Shown: positions 7,707-16,891 of the stretch, in pieces | How the letters are laid out: each line of letters starts with the position of its first letter | How positions within the stretch are numbered: the stretch's first letter is position 1 | Made by a program: the position numbers and the translations under genes | The notes under the pieces: generated by a model | Told to the model about the DNA's origin: nothing | Seen by the model: the letters and a program-made list of their open reading frames with translations, nothing else | Databases searched by the model: none | Source: Granulicella sp. L46 | GTDB taxonomy: Bacteria > Acidobacteriota > Terriglobia > Terriglobales > Acidobacteriaceae | DNA length: 64,000 nucleotides | NCBI RefSeq assembly: GCF_009765785.1 | Contig: NZ_LMUT01000012.1 | Location: forward strand, 1 to 64,000 | Direction: 5' to 3'

Positions 7707-9191
7707 ATGGACGAACCCGATCTGAAGATCCGTCTGTCAATCGCAGCACTTTGCGGAGCCCTCGGCGTCGCCAGCGGTTACGCGATCTTTCTGAAGTACG
7801 ATGAGATCTGGGCGCAGCCGTGGCGCTACTTCGCGGCGCTTATTGGTGCGGCCGCCGTTTCGTACGTCATCGACTTGATTCGCGACGTTATCCGCGACGG
7901 CGAGATAGAACCCGAAACCCATCCGATCGTCCGCTCTCTGGAAACCTTTGTCGTGGTTCTTTTGTTCGAGCTCTTCATCGGCGGATTCGACGCGGGTCTC
8001 GAGCGAGGCTTGGGCGATATCCTGAAGATCGGCGTCTCTTTGCTTGGGGACGACGCTGCAACGGTTGAAGGCACTCGCTGGACCATTGGTCTGGTGTCGG
8101 GCATGTGGATCTTTGTTGGCGCACAGTTGACTTGCTGGCTCAGCCTGCAGATTCGGCTCGATGAAGACGAGCCGACCGCTCGCCACGTGATGAGAAGCGC
8201 ACGTTGGGGGACCATTGGCGGCGTGGTCATCGCGCCGGCCCTCATCTTTCTCTATATTCTGGGTGGCCGGACCCTTGTCGCGCTGCAGGACTTCAAGACG
8301 AACGCACCGGCCGCAAGCGGACCGTATGTCAGTTTCGTGACGTGGTTTCAGTCGTCGAACAACAATTTTTATCTGATTCTGCTCGACCTGCCCACCGAGC
8401 TTCTGCGCCTCGCCGGGAAACGGGGTCTGCCCTTCTTCTGGTGCTGCTACGCGGGCCTAGTCGTCGTCCTGCTGATCCTTGTCCCCTTACGAGAGCACAG
8501 AGCAGTTCGTAAGAACTTCAGTGGCTTCTTCAACATTGTTATCTTCGGCGTCTTGTACTGCATCTTCAACCCGATTGTTCGATCAATATGGGCCGTTCTC
8601 GTGCAGCTCAACCAGCACAAGTCCTGGCCGGACGTGTTCGGGGCGGTGTTGCTAGGGGCAGCGGTCTGGGGAATACCCGGGCTCCTACTTGGTGGCCTCG
8701 TGCCCCTGCTGAAACGTGCCGGCCGTAACCCGCAAAGCTGGGCTTTCATCGGATACGGAGCCGCAGCTCTTCTTATTCTTGCGAGCATTCTGACGGGGGC
8801 AAGATGGCCTATCATTCCGGCACTGGTTGCGTTGCTCTCGGGTCTACTCTTCCAGCGGGGCATGCCCGTCAAGCAGTTCTGGCCGTTTGCTGCGCTGTGC
8901 GTCGCGATCGGGATATCGGGTGCAACATCAGTTTCGCAAAGGTTTACCTTCAGCGGTGTGCTGATAAAGCTTCATCATATTGACGAACTGACGCTCAGGC
9001 CCCCCGACGCGTCGCACCGTGTGGCACAGGCTTCTCCCAAAGCTTGCGAGGATTCCGAAAAAGCAGAGAAGGACGCCAAGGTTTTGGAGATTGCTATCAC
9101 CGGTTCCGTCGGGTTCTGGACGACCGTGGGCTTGCTGGCCTGCTGGTCCTTGTATGAGCGCGAACATCCGGCGAAGAGTGAACAGGTGTGA
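7707..9191 (+). CDS. Polytopic membrane protein of unknown function
   Basis: A 494-residue protein starting at the ATG at 7707 (MDEPDLKIRLS); the longer open frame upstream has no better start. It has roughly ten hydrophobic segments, beginning at residues about 10-28 and 40-58, with clear ones near 80-98, 128-148, 178-200, 255-275 and 295-315, and a last one near the C-terminus. No transporter or enzyme motif was recognised. A loop near residues 430-460 is rich in Asp, Lys and Ala and is presumably soluble. The gene is alone, 130 bases downstream of the kinase, and could be in the same transcription unit. Confidence 0.75.
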   Translation: MDEPDLKIRLSIAALCGALGVASGYAIFLKYDEIWAQPWRYFAALIGAAAVSYVIDLIRDVIRDGEIEPETHPIVRSLETFVVVLLFELFIGGFDAGLERGLGDILKIGVSLLGDDAATVEGTRWTIGLVSGMWIFVGAQLTCWLSLQIRLDEDEPTARHVMRSARWGTIGGVVIAPALIFLYILGGRTLVALQDFKTNAPAASGPYVSFVTWFQSSNNNFYLILLDLPTELLRLAGKRGLPFFWCCYAGLVVVLLILVPLREHRAVRKNFSGFFNIVIFGVLYCIFNPIVRSIWAVLVQLNQHKSWPDVFGAVLLGAAVWGIPGLLLGGLVPLLKRAGRNPQSWAFIGYGAAALLILASILTGARWPIIPALVALLSGLLFQRGMPVKQFWPFAALCVAIGISGATSVSQRFTFSGVLIKLHHIDELTLRPPDASHRVAQASPKACEDSEKAEKDAKVLEIAITGSVGFWTTVGLLACWSLYEREHPAKSEQV

Positions 9192-9298
9192 ATAACCCTA
9201 TACCTTGCTACGTTGTATTTAGGGGCCATCAGACTCGAACTTGATCGCACTCCTTCTGCTGGGCCCAGGCGCTTATTCGGTCGAACGTCCCGAAAATC

Positions 9299-9381
9299 GC
9301 TTTTAGCTCTTGTTTTCAATGAATGTCGGTGTGAGCTGAGTGTTGCGTCGACCCATTGAGACCACCCGACTTTGCGTGAAG
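9299..9381 (-). repeat. Truncated copy of an IS30-type MITE (one end only)
   Basis: The segment ends with the inverted-repeat core TTGCGTCGACCCATTGAGAC and continues into CCACCCGACTTTGCG. The same end, and about 45 bases inside it (TTTTCAATG, GAGCTGAGTG), recur at the right end of the MITE at 50131-50361. The other half of the element is absent. It sits between two genes, 15 bases from the convergent hydrolase stop. Confidence 0.65.
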
Positions 9382-9395
9382 GTTTCGAAACCTCA

Positions 9396-10544
9396 TTACA
9401 CACCGACTTCAGGACGCCGATCGGCGGCCTCTTTGTGCATTAAGTACGGGCTGCCGATGAGCCACACACCCGATGCTGAACCGACAGCTGATGTCAGGGT
9501 TAGAGGCCGCACCTGTTCGATGAGCACCTTCAGGGTCACAGCCCATGAGGTCGCAGACTCTTCATGCCCCGTACCCGGAACCAGATAGAACTGCTTGCGC
9601 GGAGCCTTGATGCTGTCGAAATAGGCCTTGGCCAATACTGGAGCGGCGGTCAGGTCTTCCTGGCCTTGGATAATAAAAATTGGAATCGCAAAGGTGGTCC
9701 CTAGCGCTGGAAGATCGACCTTCGTAAACGGTCCGGACAAGGTTTCTCCCCAGAAATGCAAGAAGGAAAAGTCATCTGCTGCCTCGTACTGAGCCTGCTC
9801 CTCAGCCGAGGCGTAGTCGGGACTGATGACCATGGAATCTGGTGGAGCGGTCACCAGCTTGGCCTGGTAGATTCTTTCCCATTTTCGATATACGGGCCAC
9901 TTGGCAACTAAATGCCACGGCGGAGGACCAATTGCTATCAGCGCAGTGATTGCCTGCTGATCGCCGGCCGCACCCGCCATTTCCAGCACACGCGCATAGC
10001 CGGCAGACAAATCTTCCTGCCAATTCACCATCTGGGCAACGCCCACATAAGCGTAGAAGAGGTCCGGTCTTGCATGGGCCATGTAAACACCGAGGACAGA
10101 ACCCCAGGAGCCACCTAAAATAATGATCTTTTTCTGGTGAAGATGCGTGGTCAGGAATTCAGTAACTTCGATACCATCCTGGGCCATGCGCTCGACACTC
10201 ATCGTCGGCTCGATGGATGGCCCATTCTTCGTGAAGGTTCTTCCAGCGCCCCGTTGGTCCCATTGCACCAGCGTGAAGGACTTGTCCCATCCTACGTACA
10301 TCGAATCGGCGTACGGGCTCAACGCGTCTCCCGGACCACCATGCAGAAAGAGCACAACCGGGTTGCTGCGATCCTCGCCCTTAATTGTGATCCATTGCGG
10401 GACGCCGCCGATCTGGACGAACATCTGTTCGGAAATAGTCTCTGATGCACGGGCACGCGCCACTTGTCCTTCCAGACTGTGAGGAGGGGAAATCCAGGCG
10501 CCGAAGACTGGCCAAACCACGAAAAACATCCAGCATGATCTCAT
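9396..10544 (-). CDS. Exported alpha/beta hydrolase, proline-iminopeptidase-like
   Basis: A 382-residue protein starting at the ATG at 10544 with AAGGAG just upstream; the longer frame has no such site. The first 30 or so residues (MRSCWMFFVVWPVFGAW) look like a signal peptide or membrane anchor. The hydrolase core has the oxyanion motif HGGPGD, the DQRGAG strand, the nucleophile elbow GGSWGS, an Asp in IIQGQED and a His in PGTGHEE, so the Ser-Asp-His triad is complete. This arrangement is that of the S33 family (prolyl iminopeptidases and relatives). The substrate cannot be read from sequence. It faces convergently the unknown membrane protein and a MITE fragment. Confidence 0.85.
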   Translation of the reverse strand: MRSCWMFFVVWPVFGAWISPPHSLEGQVARARASETISEQMFVQIGGVPQWITIKGEDRSNPVVLFLHGGPGDALSPYADSMYVGWDKSFTLVQWDQRGAGRTFTKNGPSIEPTMSVERMAQDGIEVTEFLTTHLHQKKIIILGGSWGSVLGVYMAHARPDLFYAYVGVAQMVNWQEDLSAGYARVLEMAGAAGDQQAITALIAIGPPPWHLVAKWPVYRKWERIYQAKLVTAPPDSMVISPDYASAEEQAQYEAADDFSFLHFWGETLSGPFTKVDLPALGTTFAIPIFIIQGQEDLTAAPVLAKAYFDSIKAPRKQFYLVPGTGHEESATSWAVTLKVLIEQVRPLTLTSAVGSASGVWLIGSPYLMHKEAADRRPEVGV

Positions 10545-10850
10545 GATTCTCCTTACGCAAGCTCGAAAGGACTTGTTCCATAAGTCCACACCATCAATCA
10601 CCTGCGCCCACGGACGACGCCCTCAGGTTTACCACTGGAATACCTGTCACGTCTACGATGCTCGACAAGTTGCCGATTGCATCTCGCCCGAATCGCCGCT
10701 CCTGGAAGTCATCCAAGAATGAGCAAGACACATACTTCTCATCATTTCATTTCTGCTCTCTCGGCAACCCACGAGGAGCACTGCTTGGAAATGGAGTGCC
10801 CGGCTTGAAATGTGCCAGTGGAGAAGAGAGACACTGGACAAGGAGAGCAT

Positions 10851-11132
10851 ATGGGACGAGGCAAGAAGTACCAGCCCGAGCAGGTGGTGAACCTGCTGCG
10901 GCAGATCGAAGTGGCCGTAGCGAACGGCAAGACGACGGCTTTGGCGTGTAAGGAAGCCGGTATCGTGGAGCAGACGTACTTCCGCTGGCGTAAGGAGTAC
11001 GGTGGGCTTCAGGTGGACCAGGCGAAGCGGCTGAAAGAGTTGGAGCAGGAGAACTCCAAGCTGAAGCGTCTGGTTGCGAACCTGAGCCTGGACAACCTTG
11101 TGTTGAAGGACTTCGCCTCGGGAAACTTCTAA
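10851..11132 (+). CDS. IS3-family transposase OrfA
   Basis: A 93-residue protein starting at the ATG at 10851 after AAGGAGAGC. It has a helix-turn-helix (KTTALACKEAGIVEQTYFRW, residues about 37-56) that binds the element ends, and a leucine-zipper-like coiled coil (LKELEQENSKLKRLVANL) for multimerisation with OrfB. It is complete and normal in length. OrfB normally joins it by programmed frameshifting near its end. Confidence 0.9.
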   Translation: MGRGKKYQPEQVVNLLRQIEVAVANGKTTALACKEAGIVEQTYFRWRKEYGGLQVDQAKRLKELEQENSKLKRLVANLSLDNLVLKDFASGNF

Positions 11133-12006
11133 GCCCTGAGCGACGACGGATCGCATCAGACCATGCACAGCAGAAGCATGGGATGACGGAGCGCAGGGCA
11201 TGCCGGCTGTCCAACCAGCCTCGCGGCACGCAGCGCTACCGTGCGATCCGGCGGGAAGACGAAGATGCACTCACGCAGGCGATCGTTCAGCTTGCCAGCC
11301 AGTACGGCCGTTATGGGTATCGCCGGATCACGGCGTTGCTGAAGCGGGCCGGCTGGCGGGTAGGCAAGGATCGCGTGGAGCGTATCTGGCGTCGCGAGGG
11401 CTAAAGGTTCCACAGAAGCAGAAGCCACGGGGCAGGCTGTGGCTCAACGATGGATCGTGCGTGCGGCTAAGACCGGAGCGGCGGAACCATGTATGGAGCT
11501 ACGACTTCGTCAGTGCGCGGACGCATGATGGCCGCAGCGTACGGCTTCTCAATCTGATCGACGAACACACGCGCGAAAGCTTGCTGGTGCGTGCGGAACG
11601 CCGCTGGTCAAGCGCCAGGGTCATCTCAGCACTGGCCGATGTGATGGTGATGAAGGGAGTGCCGGAACACCTTCGCTCGGACAATGGGCCGGAGTTCGTC
11701 GCGAAAGACCTACGGAAATGGCTGGCCAAGACAGGAGCAAAGACGTTGTACATCGAACCCGGTTCGCCGTGGGAGAACGGCTACTGCGAGAGCTTCAACT
11801 CCAAGCTCAGGGACGAGTTCCTGAACGGTGAGATCTTCTACTCGATGAAAGAACTGCGCGTGCTGGCCGAACGCTGGCGCGTCCACTACAACACGATCCG
11901 GCCACACTCCTCGCTGGGCTACAGGTCACCGGCACCGGAAGCATGGCTGACATCCAACACCCCCGACGGCGGCTACTTGAACTCAGAAATAGCTGCGTTA
12001 CACTAA
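11132..12006 (+). pseudogene. IS3-family transposase OrfB (DDE integrase), frameshifted
   Basis: The first part is open in the frame starting in the last codon of OrfA (SPERRRIASDHAQQKHGMTE), with an internal ATG at 11183, and ends at a stop at 11404. The remainder continues in another frame from about 11400 to 12006. One G is missing in the GGG at 11398-11400, where the family reads REGLKVPQKQKPRG. The integrase core is complete: first Asp in WSYDFV, second Asp in LRSDNGPEF, Glu in WENGYCESFN. The element is therefore recently inactivated, or the base was missed in sequencing. Confidence 0.85.
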
Positions 12007-12039
12007 CTCATCCAACGGCACAAAAGATCGGGCACTCCA

Positions 12040-12395
12040 CCGTACGTTCCGTTTTATACTGAAGCAGCCTGAGGTCTGATCCAAGTTCCACTGTCGCCAC
12101 CCCGCGTCCCGATGACTGCGCGTCGGGTTGGGCCTTCATAAGGCCGGCCGAAAACTGGCAGCGTCGACTTCTCCCTCTGACCCCATCCCGTCACAGAGCC
12201 ACCAACGGCTCACTCAAAGTGCGAATAGAAACACGGTGGAGAGGCAACAGCAACAGGCAACATCAACCGCAAAGACCAACACGCTATTAAGGAAAACGAC
12301 CAAAGCAAATACCCCTTGACACAAATCGACCTGCTCATAGAAATCCGACTTTCGAGGAGTATGCTGAGCGGGTTCAAGAATTTGAGGGCGTCCGA
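12040..12395. other. Intergenic region right of the IS3 element
   Basis: No gene is supported in these 356 bases. One short frame of 63 codons at 12128-12319 is Gln, Ser and Thr rich without a ribosome-binding site and was not accepted. The region presumably carries the promoter for the small secreted protein at 12396. Confidence 0.35.
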
Positions 12396-12749
12396 ATGTC
12401 TAGATACCTCCTTGCTTTCCTCGTGCTTGCGGGTCTCTCTGCTCACGCCCAATCCTCCACCTTGAATCACGGTCCTGATTGCAGCGCAGGATGGCCAACG
12501 ATTATGGCTCAATCGGTGCTGAAGAACGCGGGACTTCTGACGAACGAGGAGATGGATTTTGAGAAGACGAAAACGGTCCGCTTAGCATCCGAGAGAGTCG
12601 GCAAAGACCTTTGGCACCAGGTCTACTTAGTGAAATTCTTCAAGAAATCGGGCGGCGGTCTGGAGGCGGTTGCGATTCACGATGCGTCCATGGAGGAGTG
12701 CTCTATGACAGAAGTGCGGGTCTTGGTGATCTCAAGGCACCTCAAGTAG
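12396..12749 (+). CDS. Small secreted hypothetical protein
   Basis: A 117-residue protein with a clear signal peptide, MSRYLLAFLVLAGLSAHAQ, cut probably after AHA. The mature part is about 98 residues with two Cys far apart (one near the N-terminus, one in MEECSM), which could form a disulfide in the periplasm. The C-terminal half has alternating beta-strand character (LWHQVYLVKFFKKSGGGLEAVAIHD). No family was recognised. It stands alone between the IS3 element and the gene at 12953. Confidence 0.65.
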   Translation: MSRYLLAFLVLAGLSAHAQSSTLNHGPDCSAGWPTIMAQSVLKNAGLLTNEEMDFEKTKTVRLASERVGKDLWHQVYLVKFFKKSGGGLEAVAIHDASMEECSMTEVRVLVISRHLK

Positions 12750-12952
12750 CAAGCGGGCCCCCGTAGAAGCCTAGACTGGGTCTGCTGCTCTCGCCGATGC
12801 GCGCAAAACGGGGTTTCATCCAAGTTCGGCCCACTTGGACGAGTGGCGCGCCGTAGTTGCTCAAAACCGACTTTCGGGGCACGCGCGGAATATTGGTCAA
12901 CGCAAGCGCGTTTATCGTTATCTGAGGAGCCACCAAGCTGTTTAGGAGAAAC

Positions 12953-13318
12953 ATGATGATTTCGGTTCTACATATCGGTTTACCTCTTGTGCCGCCCTGG
13001 CTGACGCCGGAAGAAGGCAAAGAGATTGCAGTCCGATTAGCAGGCATACGCCAGCGCATGGAGGTGGCCGGATTCCGGTACGACATCCTGCATGCATCAC
13101 CGGACACAGGGCTAGCCGCGTTCCGCGAAAGACTGCGGGCCGAGCGGGTCGACGCCGTACTCATCGGCGGTGGCGTGGCCGGCGATCCCAAGCTGGCTTC
13201 CTTCAAGCAAGACATCATCAATGCTGCTCGATACGAGGCGCCGCAGGCGAAGGTGTTGGAGTTCGACCATGCACTAGACGTACCGGGCCAGGTCGGACGA
13301 GCACTCGGCATGCTCTAA
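12953..13318 (+). CDS. Conserved hypothetical protein with Rossmann-like pattern
   Basis: A 121-residue protein with AGGAG a few bases before the ATG at 12953 (a second ATG follows at once). The pattern is strand-helix-strand: ISVLHIGLPLV, a helix with RLAGIRQRMEVAGFRYDIL, then DAVLIGGGV and a C-terminal AKVLEFDH. This resembles small single-domain proteins in many Proteobacteria and Acidobacteria of unknown role that begin with a VLHIG strand and have an LIGxGV motif. No catalytic residues can be proposed. The gene is monocistronic as far as visible. Confidence 0.65.
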   Translation: MMISVLHIGLPLVPPWLTPEEGKEIAVRLAGIRQRMEVAGFRYDILHASPDTGLAAFRERLRAERVDAVLIGGGVAGDPKLASFKQDIINAARYEAPQAKVLEFDHALDVPGQVGRALGML

Positions 13319-13351
13319 CGGATCGGCGACGCGCGGAGCCCCATTTCAGTA

Positions 13352-13409
13352 ACCCGGTGAACTCCACCGGGTGCCCCATCCATGCTCGCGCATTTGTGGC
13401 ATGGGTGGG
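13352..13409. repeat. Two adjacent stem-loops (palindromic intergenic repeat)
   Basis: First hairpin: ACCCGGTG at 13352-13359 pairs with CACCGGGT at 13365-13372, loop of five. Second hairpin: CCCATCCATG at 13375-13384 pairs with CATGGGTGGG at 13400-13409 with one wobble. They lie just downstream of the gene ending at 13318. The second has the form TGCCCCATCC...GGGTGGG that I associate with dispersed palindromes in acidobacterial intergenic DNA. No T-run follows, so it is not a classical terminator. Confidence 0.5.
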
Positions 13410-13551
13410 CCGCCACAGAGGCACCAGGCCCACATAGAACCCTTCGCGAACCTTTGGCGTTCTTCGTGAGACGGCACGGGGATTGCTTTGTGTGTTCTTT
13501 GAGCATCTTGCGTCGCCTTGCCGGAATCAAAGCAGTAAACAGAGGTGCAAC

Positions 13552-14487
13552 GTGGCGCGTCCTTATTGGTCAGGTCAACTACAGATATCTTTGGTCTCCT
13601 TCGGGGTGAGTCTCTACAGCGCAACCGAAACGAAAGAGAAAATTGCGTTTCACCAGATCAGCCGAAGCACTGGCGAACGTGTCCGCCATCAGAAGGTTCT
13701 GAATAGCTCCGTCGAACGTGGCAACGACGCGCCGGGCTCAGTTGTGCGGGCAGACGAAATCGTCAAAGGCTATGAATATAGCCGGGGGCAGTATGTCATC
13801 GTCGAACCCACCGAGTTGGAAAACCTACGCGTTCCGTCGAAGCGCGTTATTGAAGTGACGCAATTCATTCAAATGGCAGAACTCAATCCGGAATACATTG
13901 AAAAGCCCTACTTCGTGGTGCCGCAGAACGACGCTCAGGCGGAAGCGTTCGCCGTCGTCAGACGGGCTCTACTCAACGCAGGCAAGGCCGCGATTGGCAA
14001 GGTGTCCTTCTCCGGTCGCGAAAACATTGTGGCCGTGCTGCCAGCAGGACAGGACCTTCGCGGCATGATGGCATATACGCTGCGCTACCAAAACGAGCTG
14101 AAGAATCAGAATGACTTCTTCCGGGACATCAAGCCGGTCGAGATCAATGAAGAAATGCTTGAGTTGGCCGAGTCCCTGATAAAGAAAAAGTCGACCAGAT
14201 TTGACATCAGCAAGTTCGAGGATGGCTACGAGTTAGCCCTGAAGGAACTTGTCACGGCCAAGATAAATCACCTGCCGGTTCCGAAGGACGAGGCGCCTAC
14301 CAGATCCGGTGGCAAAGTAATCGGACTCATGGATGCACTGCGAAAAAGCATTGGTGTAAAGGACGCTGCTTCGCCAAAATCGGCAAAGAAGCCGCCTGCA
14401 CGGGTCACCGCCAAAGAGATTGGTCGGCAGGGAATTGGCTTGGTAAAGCCGGCTTTGAGATCGACAGCGCGCCGAAAGTCTGCATAG
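13552..14487 (+). CDS. ku: Ku protein of bacterial non-homologous end joining
   Basis: A 311-residue protein from a GTG at 13552 (ARPYWSGQLQISLVSFGVSL is the classic Ku N-terminus); a longer frame upstream lacks family similarity. Ku forms a ring dimer on DNA ends and recruits ligase D. The core motifs are present: FHQISRSTGERVRHQKV, VVRADEIVKGYEY, YIEKPYFVVP, GKAAIGKVSFSGRENIV and MMAYTLRYQNEL. The C-terminal tail (residues about 255-311) is Lys, Ala and Pro rich, typical of bacterial Ku DNA-contacting extensions. No ligD gene is in the window, so the partner must be elsewhere. It heads a stress-related block, consistent with a role in surviving desiccation or stationary phase. Confidence 0.93.
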   Translation: MARPYWSGQLQISLVSFGVSLYSATETKEKIAFHQISRSTGERVRHQKVLNSSVERGNDAPGSVVRADEIVKGYEYSRGQYVIVEPTELENLRVPSKRVIEVTQFIQMAELNPEYIEKPYFVVPQNDAQAEAFAVVRRALLNAGKAAIGKVSFSGRENIVAVLPAGQDLRGMMAYTLRYQNELKNQNDFFRDIKPVEINEEMLELAESLIKKKSTRFDISKFEDGYELALKELVTAKINHLPVPKDEAPTRSGGKVIGLMDALRKSIGVKDAASPKSAKKPPARVTAKEIGRQGIGLVKPALRSTARRKSA

Positions 14488-14647
14488 CTATCGGCTCGCC
14501 TCGGACGAACCGGCTACATAGCTACTCCGGTGATGAAGCTATAGGCCCAGCCCAACCTAATGGGAGCTAGATGTAATTTGACCGGCGCGGTCTTTCTCCT
14601 CTGAGTCACTGGCACCATGTAGGATCGAACGATCCCAGACTTGAACA

Positions 14648-16807
14648 TTGAAGGGCGTACCTACGTTGCATGGACTGACAGAAAATGATGTACTTCTCTC
14701 GTTGGTGGCGTTCGCAATTCTTTTGCTCGCAACACGGGCCATGGCGGAGCTTGCTCGCCGTTTGGATCAGCCTGAGGTCCTCGGGGAACTTTTAGGGGGG
14801 TTTCTCATCGGCCCCTCCGCTCTAGGTGCCATATTCCCGACCTTCTTCCATCATGTCTTCGGTCAAGTCGTGGTGTCTCAAGGAATGTCTCTTCTCTCAT
14901 GGATTGGGGCAATTTTATTGCTTCTGATTGCCGGAATTGAGGCAGATCTAGTTATCCTTCGTGAGAAGGCTGTCCCTGGATTTCTTGCTGCCGCTGGCGC
15001 GATTGGTTCTTCGTTAATCGTCACCACGTTGGTTGCGGTGAAGCTGATGCACCGGACGCCGCAAAGTGGCTTTTGCTTAGGCCTGGTGTACTCCGTTACT
15101 GCCGTCAGTGTTGTCGCGAAATTGCTGATCGAACGTGGAACGCTGCGAAGAGGCTACGCACAGGTGATGCTAGCCGCAGGTATCGCGAGCGAGGTGCTCG
15201 TTTGGCCGCTGATCTCAGTGGTGTCATCGCTTCACAGTGGAGGGAATGCCTGGGCCGCCGGTCTGAGATCGGCTGCTTTGGCCATCGCATTCTTTGCGTT
15301 CATGCTGACACTCGGTCGCAAATTTACCTTTTGGGCGATGCGGCGGGTCACGGATGTGACAGGGATTGTGAATGGAGAACTGTCGCTCATCCTGCTTTTG
15401 GTGAGTTTGTCGGCCATTGCGACTGCCGCGGCCGGTCTACATCCTCTACTCGGAGCGTTTGTCTTCGGTGTCTTACTGAGCCGTGCTCCGAGGGCAACGG
15501 TAGCTCTTAAGGACAGAATCCAGGCCCTGACCGTTTCATTCTTCGCGCCGATCTTCTTTGGACTGGCTGGTATGCGCGTCAATCTCTTTGACCTTCACGG
15601 AGTTCAATCGATCGAAGGCATCCTCTTGTTGCTCCTCGCGGTTGGGTCGCTGAAGGTCTTCTTTGGCTTCGTAGGTGCCAAAGCTGGCCGTATGACCGTC
15701 TGGGAGTCCGCTTCGATCGGTGTCGGTCTCAATCTGAAAGGTGGCTCCGATGTGGTGGTCGCCATCGTCGGAACAGAGTTAGGGTTGTTGTCTTCCGATC
15801 TTTATACGATGTACGCCGTGGTCGCCATCCTAACCGTGCTGATTACGCCTCCCGTATTGGCTAAACTGTCCGCGAAAGCCATTCCTGATGAACTCGAGAT
15901 CGAACGCCTGAATCATGAGGAGGCTCGAAGGCGAGCCTACTTCGCAGATATGGAGAGAATTCTCATCCCACGCGTTCCAGAACTCAAACCAGAGCTAATC
16001 GTCAGCCTGATCGAGCAGATCGCAAAGGCGAAGAGTCAACAGCGTGAAATCTTCGATATTACCGAGCTATCAACCCACCTTGACGAAGCGAGCGAAACAG
16101 CCCAAAGCGCGGAGGCGGAACAAGTTTTGCGATGGCTTACTCGCGCTGTGAAGCATGAACACGTTGGATTGGAACAGCGACTCATCGCCAAGGACCCTCT
16201 AGAAGCTGTCTTCGAAGCTGCGAAAAACCAACAAGTCATCTTTATCGGGAGCACTGCGGTTCGCGATAGTACGTCCAGCCTTAGCTTCGGGCCGATGCAC
16301 GATGCATTAGTACGCGACGCCGCGTGCGACGTGCTGGTGACGGTACACACGGGGACGGTCCTTCCGTTGCCGAAACGAATCCTTGTGCCCGTCAATGGGC
16401 TGGAGCACTCGCTGGCAGCCGCAGATGTAGCGGCATACATCGCTACCGCAAACAATGCGGAGCTCGTCTTGTTCAACGTTGCGCATACGCGCGAAGAAGC
16501 GATGTTCTGGAAAGGCGGGGGACAACGAGATGTACTTCAGCGAGGCTATACGGTGGTACGAGAGGCTGAGTTCAGAGTGGCTCGACTTGGGGCTTGGGTT
16601 AACACTCGAGTTCGATTAGGGCCAGACCCCGCGCTGACCATTCTTGAGGAACTGAAGCGCCGGCCATACAGCATGATAGTTATGGGCGCGATAGGGCGCA
16701 CTGCGGATGGGGGACTCGCACTTGGTAGTACCATCGAGCACCTTATGCGCGAGGCGACCGTACCGCGGCTCCTTCTTGTTTCGCGGAACACAGACGGAAG
16801 CGAATGA
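14648..16807 (+). CDS. CPA2-family cation/proton antiporter with C-terminal stress-protein (Usp) region
   Basis: About 719 residues from a TTG at 14648; the true start is uncertain, since no strong ribosome site is visible. Residues about 10-410 carry about twelve membrane helices of the KefB/NapA type (LARRLDQPEVLGELLGGFLI, LLLLIAGIEADL, GLNLKGGSDVVVAIV). The soluble C-terminal half contains two Usp-like segments, the second clear from about residue 575 (KRILVPVNGLEHSLAAADVA) to a final GSTIEHLMREATVPRLLLV. The protein probably exchanges Na+ or K+ for protons at the inner membrane, gated by nucleotide or stress signals on the Usp part. It is followed by a run of small stress and membrane genes. 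Confidence 0.88.
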   Translation: MKGVPTLHGLTENDVLLSLVAFAILLLATRAMAELARRLDQPEVLGELLGGFLIGPSALGAIFPTFFHHVFGQVVVSQGMSLLSWIGAILLLLIAGIEADLVILREKAVPGFLAAAGAIGSSLIVTTLVAVKLMHRTPQSGFCLGLVYSVTAVSVVAKLLIERGTLRRGYAQVMLAAGIASEVLVWPLISVVSSLHSGGNAWAAGLRSAALAIAFFAFMLTLGRKFTFWAMRRVTDVTGIVNGELSLILLLVSLSAIATAAAGLHPLLGAFVFGVLLSRAPRATVALKDRIQALTVSFFAPIFFGLAGMRVNLFDLHGVQSIEGILLLLLAVGSLKVFFGFVGAKAGRMTVWESASIGVGLNLKGGSDVVVAIVGTELGLLSSDLYTMYAVVAILTVLITPPVLAKLSAKAIPDELEIERLNHEEARRRAYFADMERILIPRVPELKPELIVSLIEQIAKAKSQQREIFDITELSTHLDEASETAQSAEAEQVLRWLTRAVKHEHVGLEQRLIAKDPLEAVFEAAKNQQVIFIGSTAVRDSTSSLSFGPMHDALVRDAACDVLVTVHTGTVLPLPKRILVPVNGLEHSLAAADVAAYIATANNAELVLFNVAHTREEAMFWKGGGQRDVLQRGYTVVREAEFRVARLGAWVNTRVRLGPDPALTILEELKRRPYSMIVMGAIGRTADGGLALGSTIEHLMREATVPRLLLVSRNTDGSE

Positions 16808-16891
16808 GAATCTCGCATTCATTTGTCCCAAAGGCGTTGACACACTCGGACTGTTTTGCATCATAAAAGCCAAGACAGTTAAGGAGGCCAT

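Larger units (their letters stand above)
10792..12039 (+). mobile_element. IS3-family insertion sequence (1.25 kb)
   Basis: The ends are imperfect inverted repeats: TGGAGTGCCCG at 10792-10802 and its complement ending at 12039, with further matches inward (GTGCC). Between them lie orfA and a DDE-type orfB in the IS3 arrangement. No target duplication could be seen next to the ends. The orfB is frameshifted, so this copy should not transpose by itself. A deleted remnant of the same element lies at 59371-59558. Confidence 0.9.

Noticed and set aside
10786-12045. A target-site duplication around the IS3 element
   Set aside because: The bases next to the left (GAAA) and right (CCGT) ends do not match, so no duplication can be claimed.
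12128-12319. A 63-codon frame right of the IS3 element
   Set aside because: Low-complexity Gln/Ser/Thr composition, no ribosome site, no recognisable similarity.
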